NCBI GenBank assembly: GCA_900095835.1
Contig: LT608321.1
Span: 896,489-960,488 of the forward strand
Reading direction: 5' to 3'
Origin: Ihuprevotella massiliensis
GTDB lineage: Bacteria; Bacteroidota; Bacteroidia; Bacteroidales; Bacteroidaceae
DNA length: 64,000 nt
Part shown: positions 52,716 through 62,105 of the stretch, in pieces
How the letters are laid out: each line of letters opens with the position of its first letter
How positions within the stretch are numbered: position 1 is the stretch's first letter
The notes under the pieces: model-generated
Databases searched by the model: none
Seen by the model: only the letters and a program-made list of their open reading frames with translations
What the model was told of the DNA's origin: nothing
Translations under genes and position numbers: made by a program

Positions 52716-52820
52716 AAAAATCTCCCACGTTTTTTCTAAAACGTGGGAGATTTTTCAGAAAACGTCGGATTTTTTTCTGCATTTGTCGGAGATTTTTCAA
52801 AAGTCCTCCGACGTTATATT
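52716..52820. repeat. 21-bp repeat family, locus 4, folded as a perfect hairpin
   Basis: An inverted unit and a forward unit face each other: AAAAATCTCCCACGTTTT (52716-52733), TTCT loop, exact complement (52738-52755), then two to three further diverged 21-base units to ~52820. It can act as a terminator for copy 2 of the acyltransferase. Confidence 0.85.
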
Positions 52821-52916
52821 GTTATCCTCGCCACTTTCGCTCCGCCACTACTGATGCACCGCTTCAGCGATAGACTGGTACTACTGGAAGTCACCTCAAG
52901 TACTTCAAACAAACAG

Positions 52917-52952
52917 AGCCCGCACCCCAACAAATTGGGATGCGGGCTTTTT
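52917..52952. terminator. Terminator between acyltransferase 2 and the DUF5606 gene
   Basis: 14-base arms with one mismatch (AGCCCGCACCCCAA / TTGGGATGCGGGCT), CAAA loop, then TTTTTCTG. It serves converging transcription. Confidence 0.85.
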
Positions 52953-53014
52953 CTGCGCTTGTTCGTTAGTGTGAAGAATCAAGATTCGTAGCACCAACGC
53001 TAGGAGGAGAGAAA

Positions 53015-53458
53015 TTATTCTGCAGTCTCTTCAGCAACTTCCTCAGCTGCTTCTTCCTCTTCTACGAAGAATTCTTTGTAACCAGCTTGCACGAGGAGGT
53101 TGTACCATTGCACCAACTTGCGGATGTCGCTCACACGAACGCGATCACGATCCCAAGCAGGAAGTGCCACTTCGTCCATGAACTTGTAGAGTTCAGCTTC
53201 AGAAGCAGTCTTATAGCCAAAAGAAGTGGGCTCACCTTTGAGCGCATCACAGATGTTTTGGAACACTTGCATGAGGGGCACATCGTCAGCTTCAGTGTAC
53301 ATCGTCACGTCGGCAAGAGAAGTGACACGATCACGAGCACCAGCAGTGGTGCGGCGGTGAGTTTCGTCGATAGTTTCTACGATGAGCGTGTTGTTGCCAC
53401 GTCCCACGAGCTTGAAGAGTCCAGCCTTGCCGGAGATTGCGAGAATAGTTTCTTGCAT
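53015..53458 (-). CDS. DUF5606 protein
   Basis: 147 residues, cytoplasmic. Matches the conserved Bacteroidetes DUF5606 family: starts MQETILAISGKAGLFKLV, then SLADVTMYTEADDVPL, VRVSDIRKLVQWYNLL, and an acidic Glu-rich tail. Function unknown; N-terminal ~50 residues look like a small barrel and the middle like two helices. Single gene with its own promoter (TTTG-N20-TAAATTTG) about 42 bases upstream of the start. Confidence 0.85.
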   Translation of the reverse strand: MQETILAISGKAGLFKLVGRGNNTLIVETIDETHRRTTAGARDRVTSLADVTMYTEADDVPLMQVFQNICDALKGEPTSFGYKTASEAELYKFMDEVALPAWDRDRVRVSDIRKLVQWYNLLVQAGYKEFFVEEEEAAEEVAEETAE

Positions 53459-53499
53459 ATTGGTCTGTTGTTTATTGTTTCGATTGAAAATGCTGGCTG

Positions 53500-53531
53500 C
53501 AAATTTACGGCTTTATTTCTATTTGGACAAA
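53500..53531 (-). promoter_or_regulatory. Promoter of the DUF5606 gene
   Basis: Minus strand TTTG (53528-53531), 20 bases, TAAATTTG (53500-53507), matching the Bacteroidetes consensus. It leaves a leader of ~38 bases. It lies in the 111-bp gap after the GH84 stop codon. Confidence 0.72.
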
Positions 53532-53569
53532 GAACCACCTAAAAAACGCAGCGTTTGTCAGCACAAATG

Positions 53570-55810
53570 TTAGTCTTTAATGAACTTGAAATGACGGAAG
53601 TTGAGCTGTTGTTCTGCTCCACTAATGTTGGTGATGCGGATAGCGCGCACAGTCATGCCACCCAGTTCATTGCCAGTGTGGATCACCTGATCTTTATCGT
53701 TGTAGTGGAGGAGAGCCACCTTCTGCCAAGTACCATCAGGACGGAGACACTCGAGTTGGAAGAGAGGTGCTGTGCCCACCTTGCCAAAGCTGAAGTCCAT
53801 GCCACGGAGTGTAACGGGGCGATCTGTGGTGAGGGTGAAATGAGAACCCACGGGCCAAGTGATGATTTCGTGAGAAGGAGCCACCTTCACTTCACCACCA
53901 TAGATGCTGATGGGCTGGAGCTTGAGCTGAGGCACATCGGTGTCGATGGTGAATGGCTGATATTGTGTCACCACTTCGTAGTGCGTTCCAGCTTGTGCAT
54001 TCATCTTCTCAGTGGCTACCGCGAAGAGCTTGTTGAGGGCAGGGAGAAAACGAAGGGTGCCGAGCTTAATACCAGTTTGATATTCGTGGAGCACATTGCG
54101 ATTGGCTTCGAGATCATACATTTGCTTTTGCAAAGCACGAGCACGATTGTATTGTGCATCGAAGCTCATCAAGGGTGCGCCTTCCGTAGCGGTGGCATTG
54201 TTCTGTCCGTTTGCCACGAGTTCTGCGAGATAGGTCACCGCTTCTGCATATTGTGCCAAGAGCTTACCTTGCATCAACCAAGGTTGCAATTCCTCGATGA
54301 GCCACGGATTGGTCTTATCGGTCATGAGGAGATCGCAAGCAGTAGCGAGTGACTGCGCGTGCTCACGGAGTTGTGCTGCTGTAGAGAGGTCGCCCTTCAT
54401 GGCTTGATCGCAGAGAGATTTCAGCTCACGGCTTTCATCGCGACGGAAACCATGTCCATTAGGACCCAAATCTTCGTTGTAAGAAGCAAACACTTGCAAC
54501 GCTTCACTCTGCGCAGGAAGCAAGTCTTCAATGGCACGTTTCCACGAGGTCATCGCATCGTAGGGCTTCATATTCCACAGATAGTCTGCGAGAGAATAGA
54601 GAGAGATTTTAGAACTTTCGGCATATTGCATTGGATTGCTCACAAAACCCGAGAGATCGTCTGCAATGTCAAGACCATTTCCGTAGGTGGGACCGAGGAG
54701 AAGGTGGTCTCGTACAAAGTCATTGACGGGGAAGTTGAACCAAATGTAGCCCTTGCGACGGATGCGCTCGTTGATCCAGTTCATACCTTCCTTCTCGATG
54801 GTGTGCACCACGCTATTGCCCGTCCACATCACCTCGATGCCAGGGCGCAGATGCTTGCCAAGGGTGTGGAGATAAACATCGCCCTTTCCGCTCCACGCAC
54901 GATTGTAGATGGTGGGACAGAGCAAGAGAGGCGACACATCGCCATGTTTGCGCACAAAGACAGAGTCTACATAGTTGAGGAGCTCAGCTTGTTTCTCACC
55001 GCGCGAACCTTCACCCGAGATATCGTCGAAGAAGACAGCAAAAGAGCGGATGCCAAGACCATACATCTTCTCAAGTTTGTTCACAAGATTGTCGCGATCT
55101 TCATTCGTCCATTTGATATCGAGTCCAGGGTGGATTGCCCAATAGAAGTTTACCCCACGTTGGTGCGCACGGACATTGAGTTCTTGGAGCAATTTTGCTT
55201 CATTCTCAGGATATGCCTCGCGCCAATGCTGACGGTGATAGGGATCATCTTTCGGACCATAGATGTAGACATTCATCTTGTTGCGACCATAGAAGTCTAT
55301 CTGGCGCAAGCGGTGTTCGTGACTCCAAGGACGACCATAGAAACCTTCGATGGCGCCGCGGAATTTCACATCGGGCCAGTCTTGGATGGTGCAGGTCTCG
55401 AGCTGTCCTTTGGAAATCATGTCGCGCAAGGTTTGCACACCATAATAAAGTCCGCGCTCATCGCGACCGGCAATGACAACACCCTTCGGACCAACCGCCA
55501 TGTAGTAGCCTTCCTGTTGTTGAGGTACGAGTTTCTTAAACTTGCTGACGCTACGATCGCCCACAACACCGAGGGTGACGCGGAAGTTGCCCGCTTTGGC
55601 TAGTTGTTCTACGCCAATCTCAGCAAGTGCAGAGACGGCATAAGAAGATTGTCGCTGACGGTCGGCAGTAACAGACCACGCTTTGGGAGCGGTGAAAAGA
55701 TGACGAGTCGAAGTGATACTGTGTGGCACAGGATTCACCAATTCCACTTGAGCTTTTGCCCCCATGGCAATACCCGAACATATCGTGAGAGAGAGTAAAA
55801 AGGCTTTCAT
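53570..55810 (-). CDS. GH84 beta-N-acetylglucosaminidase (O-GlcNAcase/hyaluronidase type)
   Basis: 746 residues, close to the characterised Bacteroides GH84 (~737). Signal peptide (MKAFLLSLTICSGIAMGAKA), small alpha/beta domain (~25-145), GH84 barrel (~148-440; GAIEGFYGRPWSHEHR, YIYGPKDDPYHRQ) with the adjacent catalytic aspartates at residues 262-263 in AVFFDDISGEGSRG, a helical domain and a C-terminal beta-sandwich (~600-746). It removes terminal beta-GlcNAc by substrate-assisted catalysis, with the released sugar probably from mucin or host glycoproteins. Together with the M60 peptidase this suggests host-glycan foraging. Confidence 0.93.
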   Translation of the reverse strand: MKAFLLSLTICSGIAMGAKAQVELVNPVPHSITSTRHLFTAPKAWSVTADRQRQSSYAVSALAEIGVEQLAKAGNFRVTLGVVGDRSVSKFKKLVPQQQEGYYMAVGPKGVVIAGRDERGLYYGVQTLRDMISKGQLETCTIQDWPDVKFRGAIEGFYGRPWSHEHRLRQIDFYGRNKMNVYIYGPKDDPYHRQHWREAYPENEAKLLQELNVRAHQRGVNFYWAIHPGLDIKWTNEDRDNLVNKLEKMYGLGIRSFAVFFDDISGEGSRGEKQAELLNYVDSVFVRKHGDVSPLLLCPTIYNRAWSGKGDVYLHTLGKHLRPGIEVMWTGNSVVHTIEKEGMNWINERIRRKGYIWFNFPVNDFVRDHLLLGPTYGNGLDIADDLSGFVSNPMQYAESSKISLYSLADYLWNMKPYDAMTSWKRAIEDLLPAQSEALQVFASYNEDLGPNGHGFRRDESRELKSLCDQAMKGDLSTAAQLREHAQSLATACDLLMTDKTNPWLIEELQPWLMQGKLLAQYAEAVTYLAELVANGQNNATATEGAPLMSFDAQYNRARALQKQMYDLEANRNVLHEYQTGIKLGTLRFLPALNKLFAVATEKMNAQAGTHYEVVTQYQPFTIDTDVPQLKLQPISIYGGEVKVAPSHEIITWPVGSHFTLTTDRPVTLRGMDFSFGKVGTAPLFQLECLRPDGTWQKVALLHYNDKDQVIHTGNELGGMTVRAIRITNISGAEQQLNFRHFKFIKD

Positions 55811-55999
55811 TATGTGATTTTTGTGAACTTAACTGCGCAAATATAGTACAAAACGAGCGAAGTTCCAAAAAAAGTAGTTACTTTTGTAGGAACGACGCCA
55901 CTTTATAGGGCTTATTCACTAGTGATAGCTTGCTATCTAGGGGAAAGCTACGATAAAAGGGCGCATTAGCATGGTACTTACCTCAAAGAACAACAACAA

Positions 56000-57226
56000 A
56001 TGACGAATATTGTAGACCGTTTTCTCAAATACGTGAGTTTCGACACACAAAGCGACGACAGCACCAACACCACGCCTAGCACCGAAAAGCAATTTCGCTT
56101 GGCAGAATACCTCGTGGAAGAATTGAAATCCATCGGTATGGCTGAGGTGGAAATGGACGAATTGGGCTATGTCTATGCCACACTTCCTGCCAATACGGAC
56201 AAAGCTGTTCCCACCATTGGTTTCATCGCTCACATGGACACGAGTCCTGATGCTTCGGGCGAGAACGTGCGTCCACGCATTGTGAAGAATTACGACGGCA
56301 CGGACATCGTGCTGGATGCAGAAGCAGGCATCGTGACAAGTGTGGAAAAATTTCCCGAACTCCTTCGTCACGTGGGCGAAGACATCATCGTAACAGACGG
56401 ACACACCCTTCTTGGTGCAGACGACAAAGCAGGTATTGCCGAAATCGTTTCTGCCATGGAATATCTCTTGGCGCATCCCGAAATCAAGCACGGCAAGGTG
56501 CGTGTGGGTTTCAATCCCGACGAAGAAATCGGACTCGGTGCGCACAAGTTTGACGTGGAAAAATTTGGTTGCGAATGGGCGTACACCATGGATGGAAGTG
56601 AGCGCGGCGAACTGGAGTTTGAGAACTTCAACGCGGCTTCTGCCAAGATTGACATCACCGGTGTGAGTGTGCATCCTGGCTATGCCAAAGACAAGATGGT
56701 CAATGCCGCACGCCTAGCCACCGAACTCGTGCAGAAGATGCCCGAATTTGAAACACCCGAACACACCACGGGCTACGAAGGTTTCTTCCATCTCACCCAC
56801 CTCTCCGGAACGGTGGAGCGCGCGCAGTTGAGCTTCATCATTCGCGACCACGACCGCGAGCGTTTTGAAGCCCGCAAGGCTATGTTGCGCGGATTGGTGC
56901 AAGGCATGAACGCCAAATATGGCTACGACGCTCTTCAACTCACCCTCAGCGACACCTATTATAATATGCGTGAGAAGGTGGAACCCATGATGCACATCAT
57001 CGACATTGCGAAAGAAGCCATGGAAATGGCGGAGGTGACTCCCGAGATCAAAGCCATTCGCGGTGGCACAGACGGAGCGCAACTTTCTTTCATGGGACTC
57101 CCCTGCCCCAACGTCTTTGCTGGTGGCTTGAACTTCCACGGAGCGCACGAATTTCTCCCCATTCCCAACCTCGAAAAGGCGAGCGAAGTGGTGGTGAACA
57201 TCGTGAAAATCACCGCTGAGCGTTAA
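56000..57226 (+). CDS. pepT: Peptidase T (tripeptidase, M20B)
   Basis: 408-residue cytoplasmic zinc aminotripeptidase. Metal ligands in order: [10 protein letters not shown] (His, Asp), [12 protein letters not shown] (bridging Asp), [14 protein letters not shown] (catalytic Glu-Glu), [12 protein letters not shown] (Asp) and a C-terminal His in [10 protein letters not shown]. The lid/dimerisation domain is at ~210-320. Length as in E. coli PepT. Processes tripeptides from imported oligopeptides, matching the exported dipeptidase at 3.2 kb. A TACTTTTG -7 element lies at 55879-55886. Confidence 0.96.
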   Translation: MTNIVDRFLKYVSFDTQSDDSTNTTPSTEKQFRLAEYLVEELKSIGMAEVEMDELGYVYATLPANTDKAVPTIGFIAHMDTSPDASGENVRPRIVKNYDGTDIVLDAEAGIVTSVEKFPELLRHVGEDIIVTDGHTLLGADDKAGIAEIVSAMEYLLAHPEIKHGKVRVGFNPDEEIGLGAHKFDVEKFGCEWAYTMDGSERGELEFENFNAASAKIDITGVSVHPGYAKDKMVNAARLATELVQKMPEFETPEHTTGYEGFFHLTHLSGTVERAQLSFIIRDHDRERFEARKAMLRGLVQGMNAKYGYDALQLTLSDTYYNMREKVEPMMHIIDIAKEAMEMAEVTPEIKAIRGGTDGAQLSFMGLPCPNVFAGGLNFHGAHEFLPIPNLEKASEVVVNIVKITAER

Positions 57227-57268
57227 GACGTTCATCGAGAGAACAGCTTCATTTATTACACCTTTCTT

Positions 57269-57565
57269 ATGAAATCCTGGTATCCCGTATTGGCTGCATT
57301 GCTTTTGCTTTGTTTGGCTGCTATGCCCTATGGCTACTACGTCTTAGTTCGCTTCGTAGCCATGATACTATTTGCACTATTTGCCTATGAAAAATGGCAA
57401 AAAGAGCAACCCACATTGGCAATCGTTTTTGGTGCACTTTCCCTACTCTTTCAGCCCTTTGTCAAAATTGCACTGGGCAGAGCTATGTGGAACTTTGTAG
57501 ATGTCGTTGTCGCCGTGGGACTACTAGCACTATGGTTAAAGGGAGATTATAAAGAGAAGCACTGA
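57269..57565 (+). CDS. Small membrane protein (DUF6804-like)
   Basis: 98 residues with three hydrophobic stretches (~4-20, ~22-42, ~75-92) and a conserved-looking loop FQPFVKIALGRAMWNFVDV that recalls the small Bacteroidetes DUF6804 family; this assignment is from memory of the pattern and is not firm. Function unknown. 42 bases after pepT, so probably co-transcribed with it, followed by a strong terminator. Confidence 0.7.
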   Translation: MKSWYPVLAALLLLCLAAMPYGYYVLVRFVAMILFALFAYEKWQKEQPTLAIVFGALSLLFQPFVKIALGRAMWNFVDVVVAVGLLALWLKGDYKEKH

Positions 57566-57613
57566 TTTTTCGACAAACATCCTACAAAACGTTCGCCCAA
57601 ATGCCATAAAACA

Positions 57614-57657
57614 TTGAGAGCATTGCAACACTAGATTGCAATGCTCTCAACATTTTT
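57614..57657. terminator. Bidirectional terminator
   Basis: Perfect 15-bp arms (TTGAGAGCATTGCAA, 57614-57628; complement 57636-57650) and a seven-base loop, followed by CATTTTT. Ends the pepT unit and the converging DUF4369 gene. Confidence 0.9.
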
Positions 57658-57684
57658 AGAAATAGCCCCACGTTGGTGGGGAGA

Positions 57685-58455
57685 TTAGGGTTTCTCTTTG
57701 AGCACCTTCTTCGGCAGTTTGGGATTTTCCTCTCCACTCTTAGCCGTCTGCGGCTTTTCTGCTGCTGAAGGAAGATAACCAGCTGCCAAGAGATAGTTTC
57801 TAACTGAAGGTGTCTTGCGGAAGGAAGCAGGAGCTTTCTCCACAATCTCTTGCAACTGCTTTGTCATCACGGGGAAGGGCTGCTGCTCAGTGAGCATGAG
57901 GAAATAACCTTCGCCCAACACATTGTTGGCATTCTCGAGGACAAACTTGATTTCGAGCTTTTCAATCTTGTTGAGCAGGGCGCGGCGTTTGGGTTCGAGC
58001 GTTTCCACCACACTAGCCATGGTCTTTCCATTGAAGATCATACGGTTTGCCATGCGGTCTAGTTCCCACAACTCGTTGTCAAATCGTGCGCGCTGCGTCA
58101 TAAACTCCGTCAAGCGGTCGTTGAGTGGTCCTCCTGTGACAGTTTGCGCGTAGTTATCTACTTGCAACAATAATTGTCCACCTTCCAACACCACTGGCAT
58201 GAGGTGCTGATCACCGACATAAATTTCTGCCATAGCTATGCTGTCGATTCTACCTCCGAAAGAAAAACGTCCGTGCACCACAACACACGAGTCGAGATTG
58301 ACATTCTTCGCGGCTTCGCCTTTGGTGTTAGGCACACGAAGGTAGAGTTTTTTACCATCCAAGCACGCCAACGATGAATTTCCATCGATGTTGTACTGCG
58401 AAGAGCAGGCTGTGAGGCCGATCAACAAGAGAAAGAAGAAGTAAATCTGGCGCAT
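57685..58455 (-). CDS. DUF4369-type lipoprotein
   Basis: 256 residues from ATG 58455 (RQIYFFFLLLIGLTACSS, lipidated Cys). The open frame reaches to 58518, but only this start gives a lipoprotein signal directly. The DUF4369-like domain is at ~30-130: LACLDGKKLYLRV.., DSCVVVHGRFSFGGRID, MAEIYVGDQHLMPVVLEGGQLLLQV, as in the N-terminal part of Bacteroidetes thiol-disulfide (AhpC/TSA) lipoproteins, but no thioredoxin domain follows. The rest is helical with a Lys/Glu/Pro-rich tail. Probably outer-membrane or periplasmic; role unknown. Confidence 0.82.
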   Translation of the reverse strand: MRQIYFFFLLLIGLTACSSQYNIDGNSSLACLDGKKLYLRVPNTKGEAAKNVNLDSCVVVHGRFSFGGRIDSIAMAEIYVGDQHLMPVVLEGGQLLLQVDNYAQTVTGGPLNDRLTEFMTQRARFDNELWELDRMANRMIFNGKTMASVVETLEPKRRALLNKIEKLEIKFVLENANNVLGEGYFLMLTEQQPFPVMTKQLQEIVEKAPASFRKTPSVRNYLLAAGYLPSAAEKPQTAKSGEENPKLPKKVLKEKP

Positions 58456-58679
58456 GTTGGACAAGTTTAGAGGTACAAAATGTAGACAAGCAGAGCTCGT
58501 TATTTTGCAAATGTACATCTAAACCTGCAAATCTCCAAACGCTTTATAGGAAGCAACGCACTGCAATAACTTTCTTTTTGAATATCCTACTGCGAACTTC
58601 ACGGACTGACCATTATTTTAAGTCATCTAACCATCTGTTAGGCAGGTGCAATTGAAACACCTAAGAAACAGCAAGAAAA

Positions 58680-59762
58680 CTATGCTTGAGCGGGTTCGGG
58701 ATTCTGTAGCTGTTGTTGCTGCCACTTCTCACGCGCCATGTCTTGCATATCCACCGCTTCGTCATATTCGTCCACGATTTCTACCCCCAACATGGTCTCG
58801 ATGAGGTCTTCCATCGTCACAATACCACGCAAAGTGCCATATTCGTCGGTGATTACTGCGATATGTTCCTTCTGCTCAAGCATTTTTTCCCAAATGTTAG
58901 ACACCATTTCATCATCTTTGAACGTGAGAATGGGACGAACTAACGTACTGATTTCTTGCGCAAAATGGTCTTCCGACAAGCCTTCCAAAAGTTCGGAGCG
59001 CAACACATAACCTTTGATGTATTCTTCTTCAGCGTCATACACCGGAAGACGGCTGTGTAAATCGAGATGTTCGTCGTCGCTACGGAAAAATTCGCCCAGC
59101 GTCATGGTTTCATTGACCGTAGCCACCACAGGTGCAGGGGTCATGATTTCGTCAGCGCGAATTTCACCCAGTTTGAGGAAGCTGCGGAGCGCCTTACTCT
59201 CTTTTGCTTTGAACACTCCTTCTTCCACACCCACATCCATCATAGCTTGCACTTCTTCACGGCTCACCGAGGTTTGCACCTTCCCTCGATTGATGAGGAT
59301 GGTGATAAATTCAGAGAGCAACACAAGAGGATACATGATGACAATGAGCACACGAATCACCCTCGTAGCCCACAAGGCGAGTTGTCGCCAATAGGTTGCG
59401 CCAATCACTTTGGGCAAAATCTCTGACACCACAAGGATGAGCAAGGTCATAATCGCCGAGGCTATACCCACTGCATCGCCTTCGCTGCCAGGTGCACCGC
59501 CATATTCACGCCACAACTCAGCTGCCTGTGCACCCACTCCAGCCGCACCCACGGTGTGCGCGATGGTGTTGAGCGAAAGAATGGCTGCAATGGGACGGTC
59601 TATGTCTGCCTTATAGCGTTTGAGCACCGATGCAATTTTGAAACCTTCTTGTTCTTTGATGGTGACATACGAAACGGTAGATGCTAAAAGCACCGCTTCA
59701 AGCACCGAACATAACGAGGAGAGGGAAAGAGAAAGGATTAAATAAAAGAGGAGTAAGCCCAT
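58680..59762 (-). CDS. CNNM/CBS-domain membrane protein (CorC/HlyC type)
   Basis: 360 residues. N-terminal CNNM (DUF21) membrane domain (~1-190) with four helices and the conserved SLNTIAHTVGAAGVGAQ and VSEILPKVIGA segments, then two CBS motifs (~210-265, MTPAPVVATVNE; ~275-330, IAVITDEYGTLRGIVTMED). Ends shortly after the second CBS, so the CorC_HlyC tail is absent. Relatives transport or sense divalent cations, Mg2+ in particular. Divergently transcribed from the BtuB-like receptor with 129 bp between. Confidence 0.88.
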   Translation of the reverse strand: MGLLLFYLILSLSLSSLCSVLEAVLLASTVSYVTIKEQEGFKIASVLKRYKADIDRPIAAILSLNTIAHTVGAAGVGAQAAELWREYGGAPGSEGDAVGIASAIMTLLILVVSEILPKVIGATYWRQLALWATRVIRVLIVIMYPLVLLSEFITILINRGKVQTSVSREEVQAMMDVGVEEGVFKAKESKALRSFLKLGEIRADEIMTPAPVVATVNETMTLGEFFRSDDEHLDLHSRLPVYDAEEEYIKGYVLRSELLEGLSEDHFAQEISTLVRPILTFKDDEMVSNIWEKMLEQKEHIAVITDEYGTLRGIVTMEDLIETMLGVEIVDEYDEAVDMQDMAREKWQQQQLQNPEPAQA

Positions 59763-59854
59763 TAAGCGTCGGCATGTCCAGCATGCCTAATTGGTTTGAT
59801 TTGCAAAAATACATATTTTTCTTAGCCCATCACCCATATTTGTGAGTCTTTTTG

Positions 59855-59862
59855 TAACTTTG
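59855..59862 (+). promoter_or_regulatory. -7 element of the BtuB-like receptor gene
   Basis: TAACTTTG; TTG lies 12 bases upstream (59840-59842). It leaves a leader of ~25 bases, too short for a cobalamin riboswitch. Confidence 0.5.
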
Positions 59863-59891
59863 CAGCCGTTAAATCTATATTATTCACCTCT

Positions 59892-62042
59892 ATGTTTCAA
59901 AATTCATCCCCCAAGGGAGCGCAATTCACCTTCCGCAGTTTCAGCCGCAAGGGTTATTCCTTGTTTGCTGCACTCGGTTGTGAAGTGAAGGTTGGCGTTC
60001 TTGCGGTGGCTACTCTGGGCACTGCCGCTCCATGTTTGGCAGCTTCCAGCAAAGCTCAGCACGTGGCTCATGTGAGCGACCAAGAGCAAGTGGCGACCCT
60101 CGACGACGATCAGCGATTGGGCGAAGTGGTCACCACCGCTTCCCGCACTCCCCTCGCTGCCGACCAAGCAGCACGCAAGGTGATGACCCTCAGCCGTGCT
60201 GAACTCGCGGCGGCGGGTGTCACGAGTATCAACGACGCACTGAAACTCTGCGCTGGAGTCGATGTCCGACAGCGTGGTGCGTTTGGCATTCAGACGGACA
60301 TCAGCATCAATGGCGGCACCTTTGACCAACTCACCATTCTTGTCAACGGCATCGCCATCAACAATCCACAGACTGGGCACAACGCTGCCGACTTCCCCCT
60401 CAATCTTGCTGACATCGAGCGCATCGAAGTGCTCGAAGGTGCGGCTTCTCGTGTGTTAGGCACTCAGGCTTTTTCTGGTGCCATCAACATTGTCACACGA
60501 CAAGTCGGACCAACTTTCTATGCCCGTGCGGCTGGTGGTTCGTATGGCACAGCTCAAGGGGAAGCGCGTGGGCTTTTCCGCCACCAATTCTCCAATGGCA
60601 ACTTGTTCACCTCTAGTTTGAGCGCAGGTTATCAGCGTTCGGATGGTGCCGTCCGCAATGGAGATTTCAAGGGTGGCAAAGCCTTCTGGCAAGGTTCGCT
60701 CGATGCAGCGCAATACAAAGTCGATGCGCAAGCTGGCTACACCAACACGGACTTTGGTGCCAACACCTTCTACTCCATCGCATCGACCGACCAATGGGAA
60801 AGCACTACGCGCTATTTGGCTTCTGTCAAGGCGGAAACGAAGGGAAAAATCCACATTGCGCCCCAAATCTCTTGGTTGCGCAACTACGACCATTTCCAGT
60901 TTTTCCGCAACACCCCCACGTATGAAAATTTCAATCGTGGAGATGTGCTCACTGCCGCTTTGAACTTATGGACGGCATGGTCGCTCGGTCGCACTGCCAT
61001 CGGTGGTGAAGTGCGCCACGAAAACATCTATTCGGGCAACCTCGGCCGTGACCTCAATGTGGATCAGCGTTTCCGCATCCCTGGACAGTCGCTCGACAAG
61101 AAAGACGACAAGGGCATTTGGCGCACCCACGACGGACATTTGGCAGAATACACCAAATCGGTGGACCGCACCAACGTGAGTCTCTTTGCCGAACACAATG
61201 TGTTGCTCCACGATTGGACACTGTCGTTAGGCGTGCTCGCTCAGCGCAACAATGCTTTTGGCAAAAACTTCCGCTTCTATCCAGGTGTCGACGTGGCTTA
61301 TCGCCCTACGGCAGACTGGAAGATCTATGCTTCGTGGAACAAGTCGCTCCGCCTCCCCACCTTCACCGAACTCTACTACAAGAGTCCTTCGCAAGAGGGC
61401 AACATCGGTTTGAAGCCTGAGGAAAACAGCGCGTTCCGTCTGGGTACTACCTTCCGCCCCACAGCTGGCGTGACACTCGACGTGGCAGCACAATACAACC
61501 ACGGCACCGATGTGTTGGACTGGGTGATGTATGATGCCAAAGACAAATTCCATGCACACAACTTCCAGCTCGACAACTATGGCGTTTCTGCTAGCCTTGC
61601 CCTCGATGGCGCAATGGTATTTGGCGAAAATCAGCCCCTTCGTCGCCTGCGTTTGGACTATGCCTACCTCACACAGACGCGTAAGGACAAGGAAGTCTAC
61701 TTCAAGTCGAACTATGCTGGTGAATACCTCCGCCACAAGTTTGTCGCTACCCTCGACCATCGCCTCATCTCTCGCTTGAATGCCTCATGGGTGTTCCGCT
61801 TGCAAGAGCGCAATGGCAATTACGTCGTGGTGGATCGCACCAATCCTGCGAAGCTCAAAGCCACGGATCAGTTGATGCCCTATGGTCTGCACGGTCGTCT
61901 TGACCTCAAACTCCACTGGGATGCGAAGAATTATTCGCTCTTCTGCGATTTGCAAAACCTCACCAACCATCGTTTCTACGATTTGGCAAATGTGGAACAA
62001 CCCGGTTTTGTGGTTATGGCAGGAGCCAGCTACCAATTCTAG
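59892..62042 (+). CDS. BtuB-like TonB-dependent outer-membrane receptor
   Basis: 716 residues. Long N-terminal signal of ~52 residues with an unusual basic/aromatic lead (FRSFSRKGYSLFAALG) before the hydrophobic core and the AAPCLAAS cleavage region, an extended signal form seen in other Bacteroidales TonB receptors. TonB box and plug (~75-205; GEVVTTASRTPL, VDVRQRGAFGIQTDISINGG, IERIEVLEGAASRVLGTQAF, INIVTRQ), then the barrel ending with the terminal Phe of MAGASYQF. The plug looks like the BtuB/vitamin B12 and siderophore group, but there is no cobalamin riboswitch or uptake gene near, so the substrate is open. Confidence 0.86.
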   Translation: MFQNSSPKGAQFTFRSFSRKGYSLFAALGCEVKVGVLAVATLGTAAPCLAASSKAQHVAHVSDQEQVATLDDDQRLGEVVTTASRTPLAADQAARKVMTLSRAELAAAGVTSINDALKLCAGVDVRQRGAFGIQTDISINGGTFDQLTILVNGIAINNPQTGHNAADFPLNLADIERIEVLEGAASRVLGTQAFSGAINIVTRQVGPTFYARAAGGSYGTAQGEARGLFRHQFSNGNLFTSSLSAGYQRSDGAVRNGDFKGGKAFWQGSLDAAQYKVDAQAGYTNTDFGANTFYSIASTDQWESTTRYLASVKAETKGKIHIAPQISWLRNYDHFQFFRNTPTYENFNRGDVLTAALNLWTAWSLGRTAIGGEVRHENIYSGNLGRDLNVDQRFRIPGQSLDKKDDKGIWRTHDGHLAEYTKSVDRTNVSLFAEHNVLLHDWTLSLGVLAQRNNAFGKNFRFYPGVDVAYRPTADWKIYASWNKSLRLPTFTELYYKSPSQEGNIGLKPEENSAFRLGTTFRPTAGVTLDVAAQYNHGTDVLDWVMYDAKDKFHAHNFQLDNYGVSASLALDGAMVFGENQPLRRLRLDYAYLTQTRKDKEVYFKSNYAGEYLRHKFVATLDHRLISRLNASWVFRLQERNGNYVVVDRTNPAKLKATDQLMPYGLHGRLDLKLHWDAKNYSLFCDLQNLTNHRFYDLANVEQPGFVVMAGASYQF

Positions 62043-62071
62043 TATCTCTCACTTGTTTTTATATTGCGTTT

Positions 62072-62105
62072 ACCGCCACCTCCCTAACGGGAAGTGGCGG
62101 TTTTT
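62072..62105 (+). terminator. Terminator after the BtuB-like gene
   Basis: Stem ACCGCCAC..TCCC / GGGA..GTGGCGGT with a TAAC loop, followed by five T residues (62101-62105). Confidence 0.9.

Noticed and set aside
59763-59891. Cobalamin riboswitch before the BtuB-like receptor
   Set aside because: The gap is only ~130 bases, the promoter leaves a ~25-base leader, and no B12-box sequence is seen.
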